Positions 34,021-42,851 of a stretch of DNA of 64,000 bases are shown here, piece after piece. This stretch comes from an uncultured Lachnospiraceae bacterium (GTDB taxonomy: Bacteria > Bacillota > Clostridia > Lachnospirales > Lachnospiraceae): assembly GCA_910577275.1 (NCBI GenBank), contig CAJTMW010000007.1, forward strand, positions 17,079 to 81,078, in the 5' to 3' direction. Below the pieces are notes generated by a model that searched no databases, was not told where the DNA came from, and was given only the letters and a program-made list of their open reading frames with translations. Position 1 is the stretch's first letter. Every line of letters begins with the position of its first letter. The position numbers were made by a program, and so were the translations under genes.

Positions 34021-34971
34021 TTAAGCCGGTTCTTTCTGATTTTCTTCCTTCCAGAGCCGGTAAAGCAGCGCAATCGCCAGCGCAATAAAGCCCGCTCCGC
34101 CAATCAGCCCCACACAGGAGGGCCCCAGAAACACGTTGTAAGGCTTTTCAAGGGAGGTAAAGTAAACCCCAAAAGCCGCCAGGCCGTTTAACACCCCGTG
34201 CCCGACAACCGCCGGAAGGCAGCTTTTTGTTTTTATCGTCACATAGGACAGAATAATCCCCATTACGATGCAGAAAATACACATGGATATGATTCCCGTC
34301 ACCGGATAGCCCCGGTAGCCCACGCCGTAATTATGCCCCATGACCGTAAGAGGCGCGTGCCAAAGCCCCCAGATAAGGCCGCCGAGCAGCAGCGCCGGAA
34401 CCGTCTTAAACTGCTTTAACAGTCTGGGAAGCAGATAGCCCCGCCAGCCCCATTCCTCTCCCAGACAGGGAAGAAGGTTCAAAAGCGGCGCCATAACGAC
34501 GCCCATCATAAGCTGATTTGTGACGACTCTTTTCGCCTGCTGCGCGGTAACGGTATCCGCCGAAGCCCCCACGCTCTCCGCCTGAGCCTTTAAAAGCACC
34601 TGCACGTATCCCATTTCCGAATCAAAATGGCCGGGAAAAATAATAAAGTAAAGCGCCGCCCCCAGAAAAATCAGCAGGACAAACCCCGGCCAGACCAACG
34701 CGTAATACTTTAGATTCCCCCTCAGGTTCAGGGAAATTCTAAGGTTCCCTATCAGTCTGTCCTTCGTAAGCAAAATGGTAAGGAGCGCCCCCGTTGCCGG
34801 GATAAACATCACGCTGCTTATGAGGGACTGGGCTGTGTAGGCGGCAGTCACATCCGTGCTCCCCGCCATGGGCATAATGACAAAGATTTCCACCGCATAG
34901 GTGAAAATAAAGGTAATCAGCAGATAAATAATTATCTGCCGGATATTGGCTTTCTTTTCGTCTGCATTCAT
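34021..34971 (-). CDS. CPBP family intramembrane metalloprotease
   Basis: Polytopic membrane protein (316 residues, about eight helices) of the CPBP/Abi (Rce1-like) family. The three active-site motifs are present: EEWGWR (EExxxR), WGLWHAP (FxxxH type) and HGVLNG (HxxxN). Members process or modify membrane proteins and peptides, and some confer bacteriocin immunity; the substrate here is unknown. It is 45 bases after manC and probably co-transcribed with it. Confidence 0.9.
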   Translation of the reverse strand: MNADEKKANIRQIIIYLLITFIFTYAVEIFVIMPMAGSTDVTAAYTAQSLISSVMFIPATGALLTILLTKDRLIGNLRISLNLRGNLKYYALVWPGFVLLIFLGAALYFIIFPGHFDSEMGYVQVLLKAQAESVGASADTVTAQQAKRVVTNQLMMGVVMAPLLNLLPCLGEEWGWRGYLLPRLLKQFKTVPALLLGGLIWGLWHAPLTVMGHNYGVGYRGYPVTGIISMCIFCIVMGIILSYVTIKTKSCLPAVVGHGVLNGLAAFGVYFTSLEKPYNVFLGPSCVGLIGGAGFIALAIALLYRLWKEENQKEPA

Positions 34972-35016
34972 ATTTCTTCTCCTGATTAATTCTTCCGGCG
35001 CCGGTCCGTTTCCGCT

Positions 35017-36360
35017 TTAAGAATCCGCTTTGTCTCCGACGCCGTCAATTTCCAGCTCAAACTTCTGCTTGTCATGGACGCTGATTTCCCGTCCAAGCTG
35101 TATCTCGATGATTTTAAGCTCCGTGTCCGCCATTATGGTGTGACGGCTACCGGCTTTCATTTCCAGAACGTCGCCGGCCTCTACCCTGCGGCTCACCCCG
35201 TCAATCACGCACCGGCCTTTTCCTGAAATGATATTCCAGATTTCATCCCGCCTTAAATGGCTGTGGTAATTCATACTGTGCCCCGGCTTTAAGGTAACCT
35301 TGCTGGTCCGGCTTTCCCTTGTAACGTCCAGAACCAGAAAATCCCCCCAGGATTTCTCTGCAAACATCACCTGCTGGTCGATTTTATCCACAAAAGGCTT
35401 GATATAGCTGGACTGCTCCTTATCGGAAACCAGAATCCCCTCCGGGCTTGCGGACACCACCATGTTTTTCAGCCCCATACACAGCACCGGGACGTCCAGC
35501 TCGTTAAGCACATGCACGTTCTCACAGGTCTCGTTTAAAATCGCCTCTCCCACGCAGGGCTCCTCCATGGCCTCGGATAAGGTGTTCCAGGTTCCAAGGT
35601 CCTTCCACTGTCCCTGAAAGCGCATCACGCAGATATCCGTCTCCTTCTCCACAACCGCATAGTCAAAGCTGATTTTATCCAGAGAATCATATCTGTCGAA
35701 TAAAGTCTCATAATCCGCATACCCGATAATCTGTTTTGCCTTTTCAAGCACATATTTCATCCGATAGGCAAACACGCCGCCGTTCCAGAGAGCTCCCTGG
35801 TCGATATACTCCTTTGCGGTTTCCGCGTCCGGCTTTTCGCGGAAGGTTTTCACCCCGCTCACCGTTTTCTTATCCGTGGGAAGGATATAACCATATTTTT
35901 CACTGGGATAGGTAGGCTCCATTCCCATAAGCACCAGACTGGCAGCGCCTTCCCCTGCCAGAGCCGCCAGCTTTTTCAGCGCCTCAAAATAATCGATTTC
36001 CACATAGGGGTCCACAGGGCAGACAATCACCGGTTCCTCCTGTGAAATCCCGCAAACGTCATGAAGATATGCCGTAGCCAGCACAATGGCCGGAAAGGTA
36101 TCCCTGCGGCAGGGCTCCACGCAGACCAAAACCTCGTCCCCGAGCTGATTGTGGATAGAGGACGCCTGGGTTTTCGAGGTTGCAATCGTGACCGTCGCCC
36201 CTTCGTCCACCTCCCGTATCTGATGGTACATCCGCTGTACCATGGATTCGTAACCGCCGTCCTTTGTCCTGAAAATTTTGATAAACTGCTTGGAGCGGAT
36301 ATCATTGGACAGCGGCCATAACCGCTTTCCCGAGCCGCCCGACAATAAAATAATGTGCAT
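35017..36360 (-). CDS. manC: Mannose-1-phosphate guanylyltransferase with cupin domain
   Basis: Makes GDP-mannose for polysaccharide and glycoconjugate synthesis (447 residues). The N-terminal nucleotidyltransferase domain has LLSGGSGKRLWPLSNDIRSK at the start and TFREKPDAETA near 175. The C-terminal cupin (type II mannose-6-phosphate isomerase-like) has LKPGHSMNYHSHLRRDEIWN. The second of two close ATGs (36360) is used because GGGAG then lies seven bases upstream; the open frame to the left of it overlaps the tRNA terminator and is not coding. Isomerase activity is possible but not certain. Confidence 0.92.
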   Translation of the reverse strand: MHIILLSGGSGKRLWPLSNDIRSKQFIKIFRTKDGGYESMVQRMYHQIREVDEGATVTIATSKTQASSIHNQLGDEVLVCVEPCRRDTFPAIVLATAYLHDVCGISQEEPVIVCPVDPYVEIDYFEALKKLAALAGEGAASLVLMGMEPTYPSEKYGYILPTDKKTVSGVKTFREKPDAETAKEYIDQGALWNGGVFAYRMKYVLEKAKQIIGYADYETLFDRYDSLDKISFDYAVVEKETDICVMRFQGQWKDLGTWNTLSEAMEEPCVGEAILNETCENVHVLNELDVPVLCMGLKNMVVSASPEGILVSDKEQSSYIKPFVDKIDQQVMFAEKSWGDFLVLDVTRESRTSKVTLKPGHSMNYHSHLRRDEIWNIISGKGRCVIDGVSRRVEAGDVLEMKAGSRHTIMADTELKIIEIQLGREISVHDKQKFELEIDGVGDKADS

Positions 36361-36442
36361 CTGCATTCTCCCGTTATGATAATCAAGTAGATGAAAGTTT
36401 CCGCCGCCCGGGCATCCGTCGCTTCCTTCAGGTGCCCGCGTA

Positions 36443-36492
36443 CAAAAGAAAAAGTGCCAAGAAAACCTGTACGTCAAGTTTCTCAACACTTT
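36443..36492 (-). terminator. Terminator of the tRNA-Trp transcript
   Basis: Minus-strand imperfect stem with ends AAGTG/CACTT and inner GAGAAAC/GTTTTCT, followed by TTTTTCTTTT, just downstream of tRNA-Trp. Confidence 0.65.
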
Positions 36493-36499
36493 CTTCCAG

Positions 36500-36570
36500 C
36501 AGGGGCAGTAGGAATCGAACCCACATCGACGGTTTTGGAGACCGCTGTTCTACCTTTGAACTATGCCCCT
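36500..36570 (-). tRNA. tRNA-Trp (anticodon CCA)
   Basis: A complete cloverleaf of 71 bases without encoded CCA. The acceptor stem is AGGGGCA/TGCCCCT, the D-stem GTTC/GAAC, the anticodon stem GCGGT/ACCGT with loop CTCCAAA, and the T-arm contains GGTTCGATTCC. The anticodon at the expected loop position reads CCA, decoding UGG. It is a single tRNA with its own consensus promoter and terminator, not part of a cluster. Confidence 0.95.
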
Positions 36571-36632
36571 ATCTCAGCGGTTTGAATCGCTGAATGGTAT
36601 CAACTGCTTTGTGTTCATCAGCACACTTCGGT

Positions 36633-36662
36633 ATTATAACTCACCAAAGCATCATCTGTCAA
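36633..36662 (-). promoter_or_regulatory. Promoter of tRNA-Trp
   Basis: Minus strand TTGACA, 18 bp, TATAAT, about 55 bases before the mature tRNA 5' end. Confidence 0.8.
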
Positions 36663-36681
36663 CAACTTGATTTATTTTTCT

Positions 36682-37764
36682 TTAATACATTAGATGGTCC
36701 TTGGTATCTTCTTCGATTATTTTGCTGAACTCCTTAATGTCCTTAGACGGCTCGTAGGCCTCCTCCTCGTAAAGAAGCTCATGAAGCTTTCTTACGTTTT
36801 CTTCCAGATTGACCGGCACCACGCAGTTTCCCTTCGAACCGATAATTCCGCCGTTGCGCATTCCCTCAAAGGGAAAGCCGTCGCTTACCGTCACTTCATA
36901 TTCGCCTATCATGCCAAGCACGGGTATGATATCCTGTACGTCCAGTGAGGTGCGGACGCTGGGAAGCACGCCGTAAACCGCTTCCGTGAGGGCTCCAATA
37001 GAGGATTTCTTTCCCTTTTCCATCATGGCAACCAGCACGTCCCTCTGTCTCTGGGTCCGTCTGAAATCATCCCCGCCGCCGTAACGGATACGGCAGTACG
37101 CCGTGGCCTGCAGGCCGTTCAGGGTCTGTTTCCCCGCCTGGGTCACAGGGGTATATTCAATGTCCATCTCCTGCGCCATGGTGCTCTGGTAATTGTTTAA
37201 ATGGGAAATCTCCGTTTCGGTTACTTCCATTTCAATGCCTCCAAGAGCGTCCACAGCTTTCATCAGCCCTTCAAATCCCACGGTAATATAGTCTGTCAGA
37301 AACAAATCGGTATTCATGTTTATCATGCCGATTGCCTGCTCCGGGCCGCCTAACGCATAAGCGGTATTGCACTTTTTATAAACGTCGTTCCCCAGATTTA
37401 AATAAGTATCCCTGTAGATAGAAACAAGGCGTATCTCGTGATTATCCATGTCGATGGAGCAAATCATAATCGTGTCGCTTCTGTTGCCCTTCCCCAGGCT
37501 CCCGTCTCTGGCGTCCACTCCGAAAAACGCCACGTTATATATTCCTGTGTACTTGCTTTCCTCCTTTGTCTGAGAAATTTCCACGATTTTTTCCTTCACC
37601 TCAGGATTAACCGCAATATTTTCTTCCTTGATAACATCCTTTTCCGCGCCGGTTTCACTGTCGGTGGCACGCAGCGTAATATACAAAAATCCCAGGGCCG
37701 CCACTAAAACCACAGCCTCTAAAATAAATAACGGAATGTGTTTTACCCACTTTTTCTTATCCAT
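36682..37764 (-). CDS. LytR-CpsA-Psr (LCP) family wall glycopolymer ligase
   Basis: Membrane-anchored LCP protein (360 residues) that attaches wall polymers such as teichoic acid or capsule to peptidoglycan. One N-terminal transmembrane helix (about 9-28) leads to the extracellular LCP domain. Conserved blocks are FFGVDARDGSLGKGNRSDTI, VSIYRDTYL and the CRIRYGGGDDFRRTQRQRDV segment with the phosphate-binding arginines. Downstream of radA with a 154-base gap that holds its own weak promoter (extended -10 TGGTAAGAT). Confidence 0.93.
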   Translation of the reverse strand: MDKKKWVKHIPLFILEAVVLVAALGFLYITLRATDSETGAEKDVIKEENIAVNPEVKEKIVEISQTKEESKYTGIYNVAFFGVDARDGSLGKGNRSDTIMICSIDMDNHEIRLVSIYRDTYLNLGNDVYKKCNTAYALGGPEQAIGMINMNTDLFLTDYITVGFEGLMKAVDALGGIEMEVTETEISHLNNYQSTMAQEMDIEYTPVTQAGKQTLNGLQATAYCRIRYGGGDDFRRTQRQRDVLVAMMEKGKKSSIGALTEAVYGVLPSVRTSLDVQDIIPVLGMIGEYEVTVSDGFPFEGMRNGGIIGSKGNCVVPVNLEENVRKLHELLYEEEAYEPSKDIKEFSKIIEEDTKDHLMY

Positions 37765-37918
37765 TCCTGACTCCTTTTGCAGCTTCCATGATAAAAACTC
37801 TGATATATCTTACCACAAACCGACCAGTTTGAACACTATAATTTCATTTTTTTGTCAGTTTTGTAATATTTCTGTCATAATATCCCGGCGGCTGGCTTAA
37901 GAAATCTTTCCGGTACGG

Positions 37919-39304
37919 TCAGGAAAGTACTGCCACGGCCTCCGCCACGGTTTTTACCCCAATCACCTTGATTCCTGAAATCTCCTTCACGCTCTCAGCG
38001 CAGACGGAGGGTATGATACAGGTGGAAAATCCCAGCTTTTTTGCCTCCTGTACCCTGGCCTGAATCATGCTGATTCCGCGCACTTCCCCGCTGAGCCCCA
38101 CCTCGCCCATGGCGATGAGCCTGCTGTCAATCACTTTGTTTTTAAAGCTGGAAACCACCGCGAGGGCAATGCCCAAATCGATGGCAGGCTCCATAATCCT
38201 GATTCCCCCCGCAATATTCACATAGGCGTCGCAGTTGCCAAGGGAAAGCCCCAGCCTTTTTTCAAGCACGGCAATGAGGAGGTTGACTCTGTTAAAATCC
38301 GTCCCTATGGTCTGCCTTCTGGGAATCCCGAAGCTGGAATGGCTCACCAGCGCCTGAATTTCCACCAGCATGGGCCTTGTCCCCTCCATGGAGCACACCA
38401 CAACAGAGCCGCTTGCCTCCTCGGGCTTGCCGCTTAACATAAACTCCGAGGGATTTAAAACCTCCTTAAGACCTGAGGATTCCATTTCAAAAACGCCAAT
38501 CTCGTTGGTGGAGCCGAACCGGTTCTTTACACCCCGCAGAATCCGATAGGAGGCATGCCTGTCCCCTTCAAAATAAAGCACCGTGTCAACCATATGCTCC
38601 AGCACCCTTGGTCCCGCCACCGTGCCTTCCTTTGTCACATGACCCACGATGAAAACGGCGATATTAAGCCCCTTTGCAAGCTGCAAAAGGACGCCTGTGG
38701 CCTCCCGCACCTGAGACACGCTGCCCGGTGCGGAGGAAACGTCCTCGTGGAACATGGTCTGGATGGAATCGATTACCACAACGTCAGGCTGCGAATGCCT
38801 GATGGTTTCTTCTATGAGGCCAAGCCCGTTTTCACACAAAAGCTTTAAATTTCCGTTAAATTCTCCCACACGGTTTGCATGGATTTTTATCTGCTTTAAG
38901 GATTCCTCTCCCGAGACATAGAGAACCTCCCGCCCGTCAAAGGCCAGATTCCTGCATACCTGCAAAAGAAGGGTGGACTTGCCAATCCCCGGGTCTCCGC
39001 CCACCAGGGTAAGGGAGCCTCGCACCAGCCCGCCTCCAAGCACCCTGTCAAGCTCCTGCATCCGGGTGGTCATCCTGTCTTCCTCTTCCAGGGAAATCTC
39101 GGAAAGCGCTGCCGGAGCCGGCCTCTCCCTTCCCGCCGATTTTCTGTTTTTGTCATAAACTCCCGCCATACGGCCGCCTGTAACCGCCGTCTCTTCCACA
39201 AATGTATTCCACTGTCTGCATCCCGGACATTGTCCCATCCATTTTGAAGATTCGTAGCCGCAGCTTTGACAGAAGAATATAGTTGTATTCTTTCCTTTTG
39301 CCAT
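37919..39304 (-). CDS. radA: DNA repair protein RadA
   Basis: RecA-like helicase of recombination branch migration (461 residues). An N-terminal zinc finger (CQSCGYESSKWMGQCPGC, residues about 12-29), Walker A GDPGIGKST near 103, the RadA-specific KNRFGST motif near 265 and a C-terminal Lon-protease-like domain (GLSLGNCDAYVNIAGGIRI) are all in order. In Clostridia radA often follows clpC; here one unknown gene lies between them. Confidence 0.96.
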   Translation of the reverse strand: MAKGKNTTIFFCQSCGYESSKWMGQCPGCRQWNTFVEETAVTGGRMAGVYDKNRKSAGRERPAPAALSEISLEEEDRMTTRMQELDRVLGGGLVRGSLTLVGGDPGIGKSTLLLQVCRNLAFDGREVLYVSGEESLKQIKIHANRVGEFNGNLKLLCENGLGLIEETIRHSQPDVVVIDSIQTMFHEDVSSAPGSVSQVREATGVLLQLAKGLNIAVFIVGHVTKEGTVAGPRVLEHMVDTVLYFEGDRHASYRILRGVKNRFGSTNEIGVFEMESSGLKEVLNPSEFMLSGKPEEASGSVVVCSMEGTRPMLVEIQALVSHSSFGIPRRQTIGTDFNRVNLLIAVLEKRLGLSLGNCDAYVNIAGGIRIMEPAIDLGIALAVVSSFKNKVIDSRLIAMGEVGLSGEVRGISMIQARVQEAKKLGFSTCIIPSVCAESVKEISGIKVIGVKTVAEAVAVLS

Positions 39305-39352
39305 AAAAAATACTCTCCGTTTAAACAGGGAAGATTTTCTTTCCCTTCCTGT

Positions 39353-39396
39353 AAAACAAAAGCCGCTGCAAAACCGTTTATCATTTTGCAGCAGCC
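39353..39396 (-). terminator. Terminator after the 136-residue unknown gene
   Basis: Minus-strand 12-bp stem GCTGCTGCAAAA with its complement (one G-T pair), followed by TTTTGTTTT, 25 bases after the stop codon of the unknown gene and just before radA. Confidence 0.8.
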
Positions 39397-39421
39397 TCCG
39401 TTTTGTTGTCCTTATTTTTCT

Positions 39422-39832
39422 TTATTTTTTTATTGTCACATCAGCTTTCCCTGTTTCGGAAAACTCCACGCTTAAATTCAGCTTACCGCCCAAATTGGTC
39501 TTCATTTTGCCGATGCTCTTGCCATCCACAAAAACCTCGTACTCCGTGTCTTCATTGAGTCCTAAGGTAAGCTGCGCATCCTCGCTGCCTTCCACGGTAA
39601 ATTTCACCTCGTCCGCCGTCTCCGAAAAATGGGAAACGCTGGTTCCCGGCACCGACTCATAGGCGAACATTCCGTTTTTTTCCAGCTTTGTCATGGTTTT
39701 ATAGGTTTTCACCTTATATAAATCCCCGCAATGCTCAAAGTCTTCCAGCTTGGCCTTTCCCTCCAGCATATGGTTGCCAAAACTGATAGTTCCGTCTGCT
39801 TCTGACCGTAATAATTCCTCTACAACTGCCAT
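39422..39832 (-). CDS. Unknown conserved protein, sometimes labelled endosialidase-like
   Basis: A 136-residue soluble protein without signal peptide or membrane helix, rich in Glu, Lys and Thr and probably all beta in its second half (VKFTVEGSEDAQLTLGLNED and VSVEFSETGKADVTIKK). Similar proteins occur in Lachnospiraceae next to clpC-radA and are sometimes called endosialidase-like, but I see no catalytic motif to support that. AGGAGGACATAAGAAA precedes the ATG. A strong terminator follows. Function unknown. Confidence 0.7.
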   Translation of the reverse strand: MAVVEELLRSEADGTISFGNHMLEGKAKLEDFEHCGDLYKVKTYKTMTKLEKNGMFAYESVPGTSVSHFSETADEVKFTVEGSEDAQLTLGLNEDTEYEVFVDGKSIGKMKTNLGGKLNLSVEFSETGKADVTIKK

Positions 39833-39977
39833 TTTCTTATGTCCTCCTGCTATCCCCTTATGTTAATCAGGTTAATGTCAGTATAATATATTTTTGCGCC
39901 GATATCCACCGGAAAATTCTAAAATTTTTGTGTTTTTGGAGCGCCTCGTAAAAGCGCCGCCTCCGACCGGCATCCGC

Positions 39978-42440
39978 TTATCCGGTACGCTTATCCTCCG
40001 CCGTCTGGAAAACCACCTGCCCTTTTCGAAAGCCTGCCGTCACGGTATCTCCCGCCTTTACCCGGCCTGAGAGTATCTCTTCGGCGAGCTTATCCTCCAC
40101 CACGTTCTGGAGGGCGCGCTTTAAGGGTCTGGCTCCCATCTTGTCGTCGGAATACTTTGTCAGAATGTGTTCCTTTAAGGCGCTGCTCACCGAGAGCTTA
40201 ATCTGCATCTGCTCCCTGCACCTCTTTGCAAGATTGCTGCCGAGAAGATTGATAATCTCGTGCATCTCCTTTTTGTCAAGAGGCTGGAATACCATAATCT
40301 CGTCAATCCGGTTGATGAACTCCGGCTTGAAAAGCTTTTTGACCTCCTCCATCACTCCGGCCTTCATTTTTTCATAATCCTGTTCCTTAGAGGTTTCCAT
40401 GGAAAACCCGAGGTTTTTCGGCGCCACAATTCTCTGTGCCCCGGCATTGGAGGTCATGATTAATATGGTGTTCTTAAAGCTCACCTTACGCCCCTTTGAG
40501 TCCGTGATATGGCCATCGTCAAGCACCTGCAAAAGCACGTTGAACACATCGGGATGGGCCTTCTCGATTTCATCAAAGAGCACCACGGAGTAAGGGTTTT
40601 TCCTTATCTTCTCGCTGAGCTGTCCGCCCTCCTCAAAGCCCACATAGCCCGGAGGCGAGCCAATCATCTTTGATACGGAATGTCCCTCCATGTACTCTGA
40701 CATGTCCACCCTGATTAGCGCGCTTTCCGTTCCGAACATGGCCTCCGCAAGGGCCTTTGAGAGCTCTGTTTTTCCTACGCCGGTAGGACCTAAAAACAGG
40801 AACGAGCCGATGGGTCTCCCCGGGTCCTGCAGACCCACTCTGCCTCTCCTTATGGCTCTGGAAACGGCGCTTACCGCCGCGCTCTGGCCGATTACCCGCC
40901 TGTGAAGCACGTTTTCCAGCCGGAGCAGCCGCTCGCTTTCCTTTTCCGTTAGCTTTTTCACCGGCACCTTTGTCCAGGAGGAAACCACCTCGGCAATTTC
41001 GTTTTCGCTTACCACAAGGCTGCTCTCCGTCTGCTGCCTGCGCTTGCGTTCCCTTGCCCTCTCATAATTTCTGATGAGCTTTTCCTGTTCCTTACGAACC
41101 TCGCCGGCCTTTTCAAACTCCTGCCCTTTCAGGCACTCCTCCACCTGTACGTCCATATCCTGAATCCGAAGAAGCATTTCCTTTAAATTTTCCGGCGTCC
41201 GGGTGTTGTTCAGCCGGACCGCCGCTGCCGCCTCGTCAATCAAATCAATGGCCTTGTCGGGAAGGTTCCTGTCGTTAATATAGCGCTCCGAAAGCTGAAC
41301 AGCCGCCGTAATGGCGCCCTCCGTAATGGTGACTCTGTGATGCTCCTCATATCTGGGAGCCACCCCCTTTAAGATTTCCACCGCCTCCTCTATGGTGGGC
41401 TCCTCCACGTAAACCGACTGGAACCGCCTCTCCAGGGCGGCGTCCTTCTCCACATATTTGTGATATTCCGCCACGGTGGTTGCGCCAATCATCTGCAGCT
41501 CCCCTCTTGCAAGGGAGGGCTTTAGGATATTGGAAGCGTCAATTGCGCCTTCCGCTCCGCCCGCGCCGATAATCGTATGCATCTCGTCCAGGAAAAGGAT
41601 GACGTTGCCGTCCTCCTCCACCTCCCGGATAACCTTCTTGATTCTCTCCTCAAACTCGCCTCTGTATTTGGAGCCGGCCACCATCCCCGACAAATCCAGG
41701 GTAAGCAGTCTTTTGTTCTGTACGGTAAAGGGCACCTCTCCCGCCACAATGCGCAGGGCAAGCCCTTCCACCACCGCCGTCTTTCCCACCCCCGGCTCCC
41801 CGATAAGGCAGGGATTGTTTTTGGTACGGCGGCTTAATATTTCGATAACCCTCCTGATTTCCCTCTCTCTGCCAATCACAGGGTCAAGGGCGCCGGCGGC
41901 GGCCAACGCCGTCAAATCCCGGCTGTACTGCTCCAAGGCGGAGCCTGCCCGGCCCCTCCTTGCCTGCTTTCTCCCTAAATCCTCTTTATATAAATTGCCG
42001 TCCTCACCCATGGAAATTAAAGTGTCCGCATACAGCTTCTGCACGGAAATCCCAAGGGTATTGAGCAGCCGCACGGCCACGTTTTCCCCCTCTTTGAGTA
42101 TTGCAAGAAGAATATGCTCCGTGCCGGTAGCGTTCGCCCCGAAACGGTCCGCCTGCCTGTGCGCCTCCTCGAGGACAAATTTTGCCCGCGGGGAATATCC
42201 CTGCCGTTCCTTAAGCATGGCCGCGCCCTCCGGCATGATAAGCTCCCGTATCATTTCCACGATTTTTTCTTCATCTGCGCCGTTTCCTTTCAGAACCCTG
42301 GCCGCCACCCCCTCCTTCTCCCGAAGCAGGCCCACCAGAATATGTTCCGTACCCACGTACCCGGCACTCATTCTGGACGCCATTTTCTCCGCAAGGGACA
42401 GCGCCGCTTTTGCCCTGTCCGTAAAACCACCTGACTGCAT
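39978..42440 (-). CDS. clpC: ATP-dependent Clp protease ATP-binding subunit ClpC
   Basis: AAA+ unfoldase (820 residues) that feeds substrates to ClpP. Two N-terminal Clp repeats (1-140), the first AAA domain (Walker A GEPGVGKTA near 205), a coiled M-domain with a UVR-like segment (about 405-450) and the second AAA domain (Walker A GPTGVGKTE near 540, plus the GYVGFEEGGQL loop) are all present. The start at 42440 (MQSGGFTDRAKAAL) is used rather than one 12 codons upstream because GGAGGA lies seven bases before it, leaving one base after the GntR stop. Confidence 0.95.
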   Translation of the reverse strand: MQSGGFTDRAKAALSLAEKMASRMSAGYVGTEHILVGLLREKEGVAARVLKGNGADEEKIVEMIRELIMPEGAAMLKERQGYSPRAKFVLEEAHRQADRFGANATGTEHILLAILKEGENVAVRLLNTLGISVQKLYADTLISMGEDGNLYKEDLGRKQARRGRAGSALEQYSRDLTALAAAGALDPVIGREREIRRVIEILSRRTKNNPCLIGEPGVGKTAVVEGLALRIVAGEVPFTVQNKRLLTLDLSGMVAGSKYRGEFEERIKKVIREVEEDGNVILFLDEMHTIIGAGGAEGAIDASNILKPSLARGELQMIGATTVAEYHKYVEKDAALERRFQSVYVEEPTIEEAVEILKGVAPRYEEHHRVTITEGAITAAVQLSERYINDRNLPDKAIDLIDEAAAAVRLNNTRTPENLKEMLLRIQDMDVQVEECLKGQEFEKAGEVRKEQEKLIRNYERARERKRRQQTESSLVVSENEIAEVVSSWTKVPVKKLTEKESERLLRLENVLHRRVIGQSAAVSAVSRAIRRGRVGLQDPGRPIGSFLFLGPTGVGKTELSKALAEAMFGTESALIRVDMSEYMEGHSVSKMIGSPPGYVGFEEGGQLSEKIRKNPYSVVLFDEIEKAHPDVFNVLLQVLDDGHITDSKGRKVSFKNTILIMTSNAGAQRIVAPKNLGFSMETSKEQDYEKMKAGVMEEVKKLFKPEFINRIDEIMVFQPLDKKEMHEIINLLGSNLAKRCREQMQIKLSVSSALKEHILTKYSDDKMGARPLKRALQNVVEDKLAEEILSGRVKAGDTVTAGFRKGQVVFQTAEDKRTG

Positions 42441-42441
42441 A

Positions 42442-42816
42442 TTAGGCTCCTCCAAATTCTTCATATATTTCATCAATCATCTGATGCACTTCATCCTTAG
42501 AAACGCCTTTGCAGATTCCTTTTGCAAGGATTACCCGCAGATTTTCATCCATCTCATGCAGAGAGGTAAGCTTATCTGCGTCTAATGCAATAACGGCGCC
42601 CTTTCTTCTGTCCACCTTCAAAAAGCCTTCCTGCTTTAATACCGTGTAGGCTTTATTTACGGTGTGCATATTGATGCCGATATCATCCGCAAGCTGCCGC
42701 ACAGAAGGAAGCGCGTCTCCCTCCTGAAACCGGGCCGATGCAATTCCAAGGATGATTTGATTGCGAAGCTGCAGATAAAGCGCCTCCTCACTGCTGAAAT
42801 CTATCTCAATAACCAT
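42442..42816 (-). CDS. GntR-family regulator of the YtrA type
   Basis: A 124-residue repressor-type protein with a winged helix-turn-helix (LPSVRQLADDIGINMHTVNKAY, about 33-54) and only a short C-terminal tail, as in the YtrA subfamily. It lacks the effector domain of larger GntR proteins. The ATG at 42816 is seven bases after GGAAGGA. It is placed directly before clpC (one base between stop and start), the position where many Firmicutes have ctsR-mcsA-mcsB, so it may control clpC. Confidence 0.9.
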   Translation of the reverse strand: MVIEIDFSSEEALYLQLRNQIILGIASARFQEGDALPSVRQLADDIGINMHTVNKAYTVLKQEGFLKVDRRKGAVIALDADKLTSLHEMDENLRVILAKGICKGVSKDEVHQMIDEIYEEFGGA

Positions 42817-42851
42817 ATGCACATCCTTCCCGTCACTAAATGGTCATGCAT

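Noticed and set aside
36361..36489. An upstream extension of manC
   Set aside because: It runs over the tRNA-Trp terminator, lacks similarity to the family and has no ribosome binding site.
37840..37890. WalR-like box near the LCP gene
   Set aside because: The plus-strand TGTAAT-n5-TGTCAT has a mismatch in the second hexamer and lies in a T-rich stretch; not strong enough to list.
41476..42585. A 369-codon plus-strand open frame opposite clpC
   Set aside because: Mirror of the clpC coding frame with Ser/Pro/Leu-rich composition and no family similarity.
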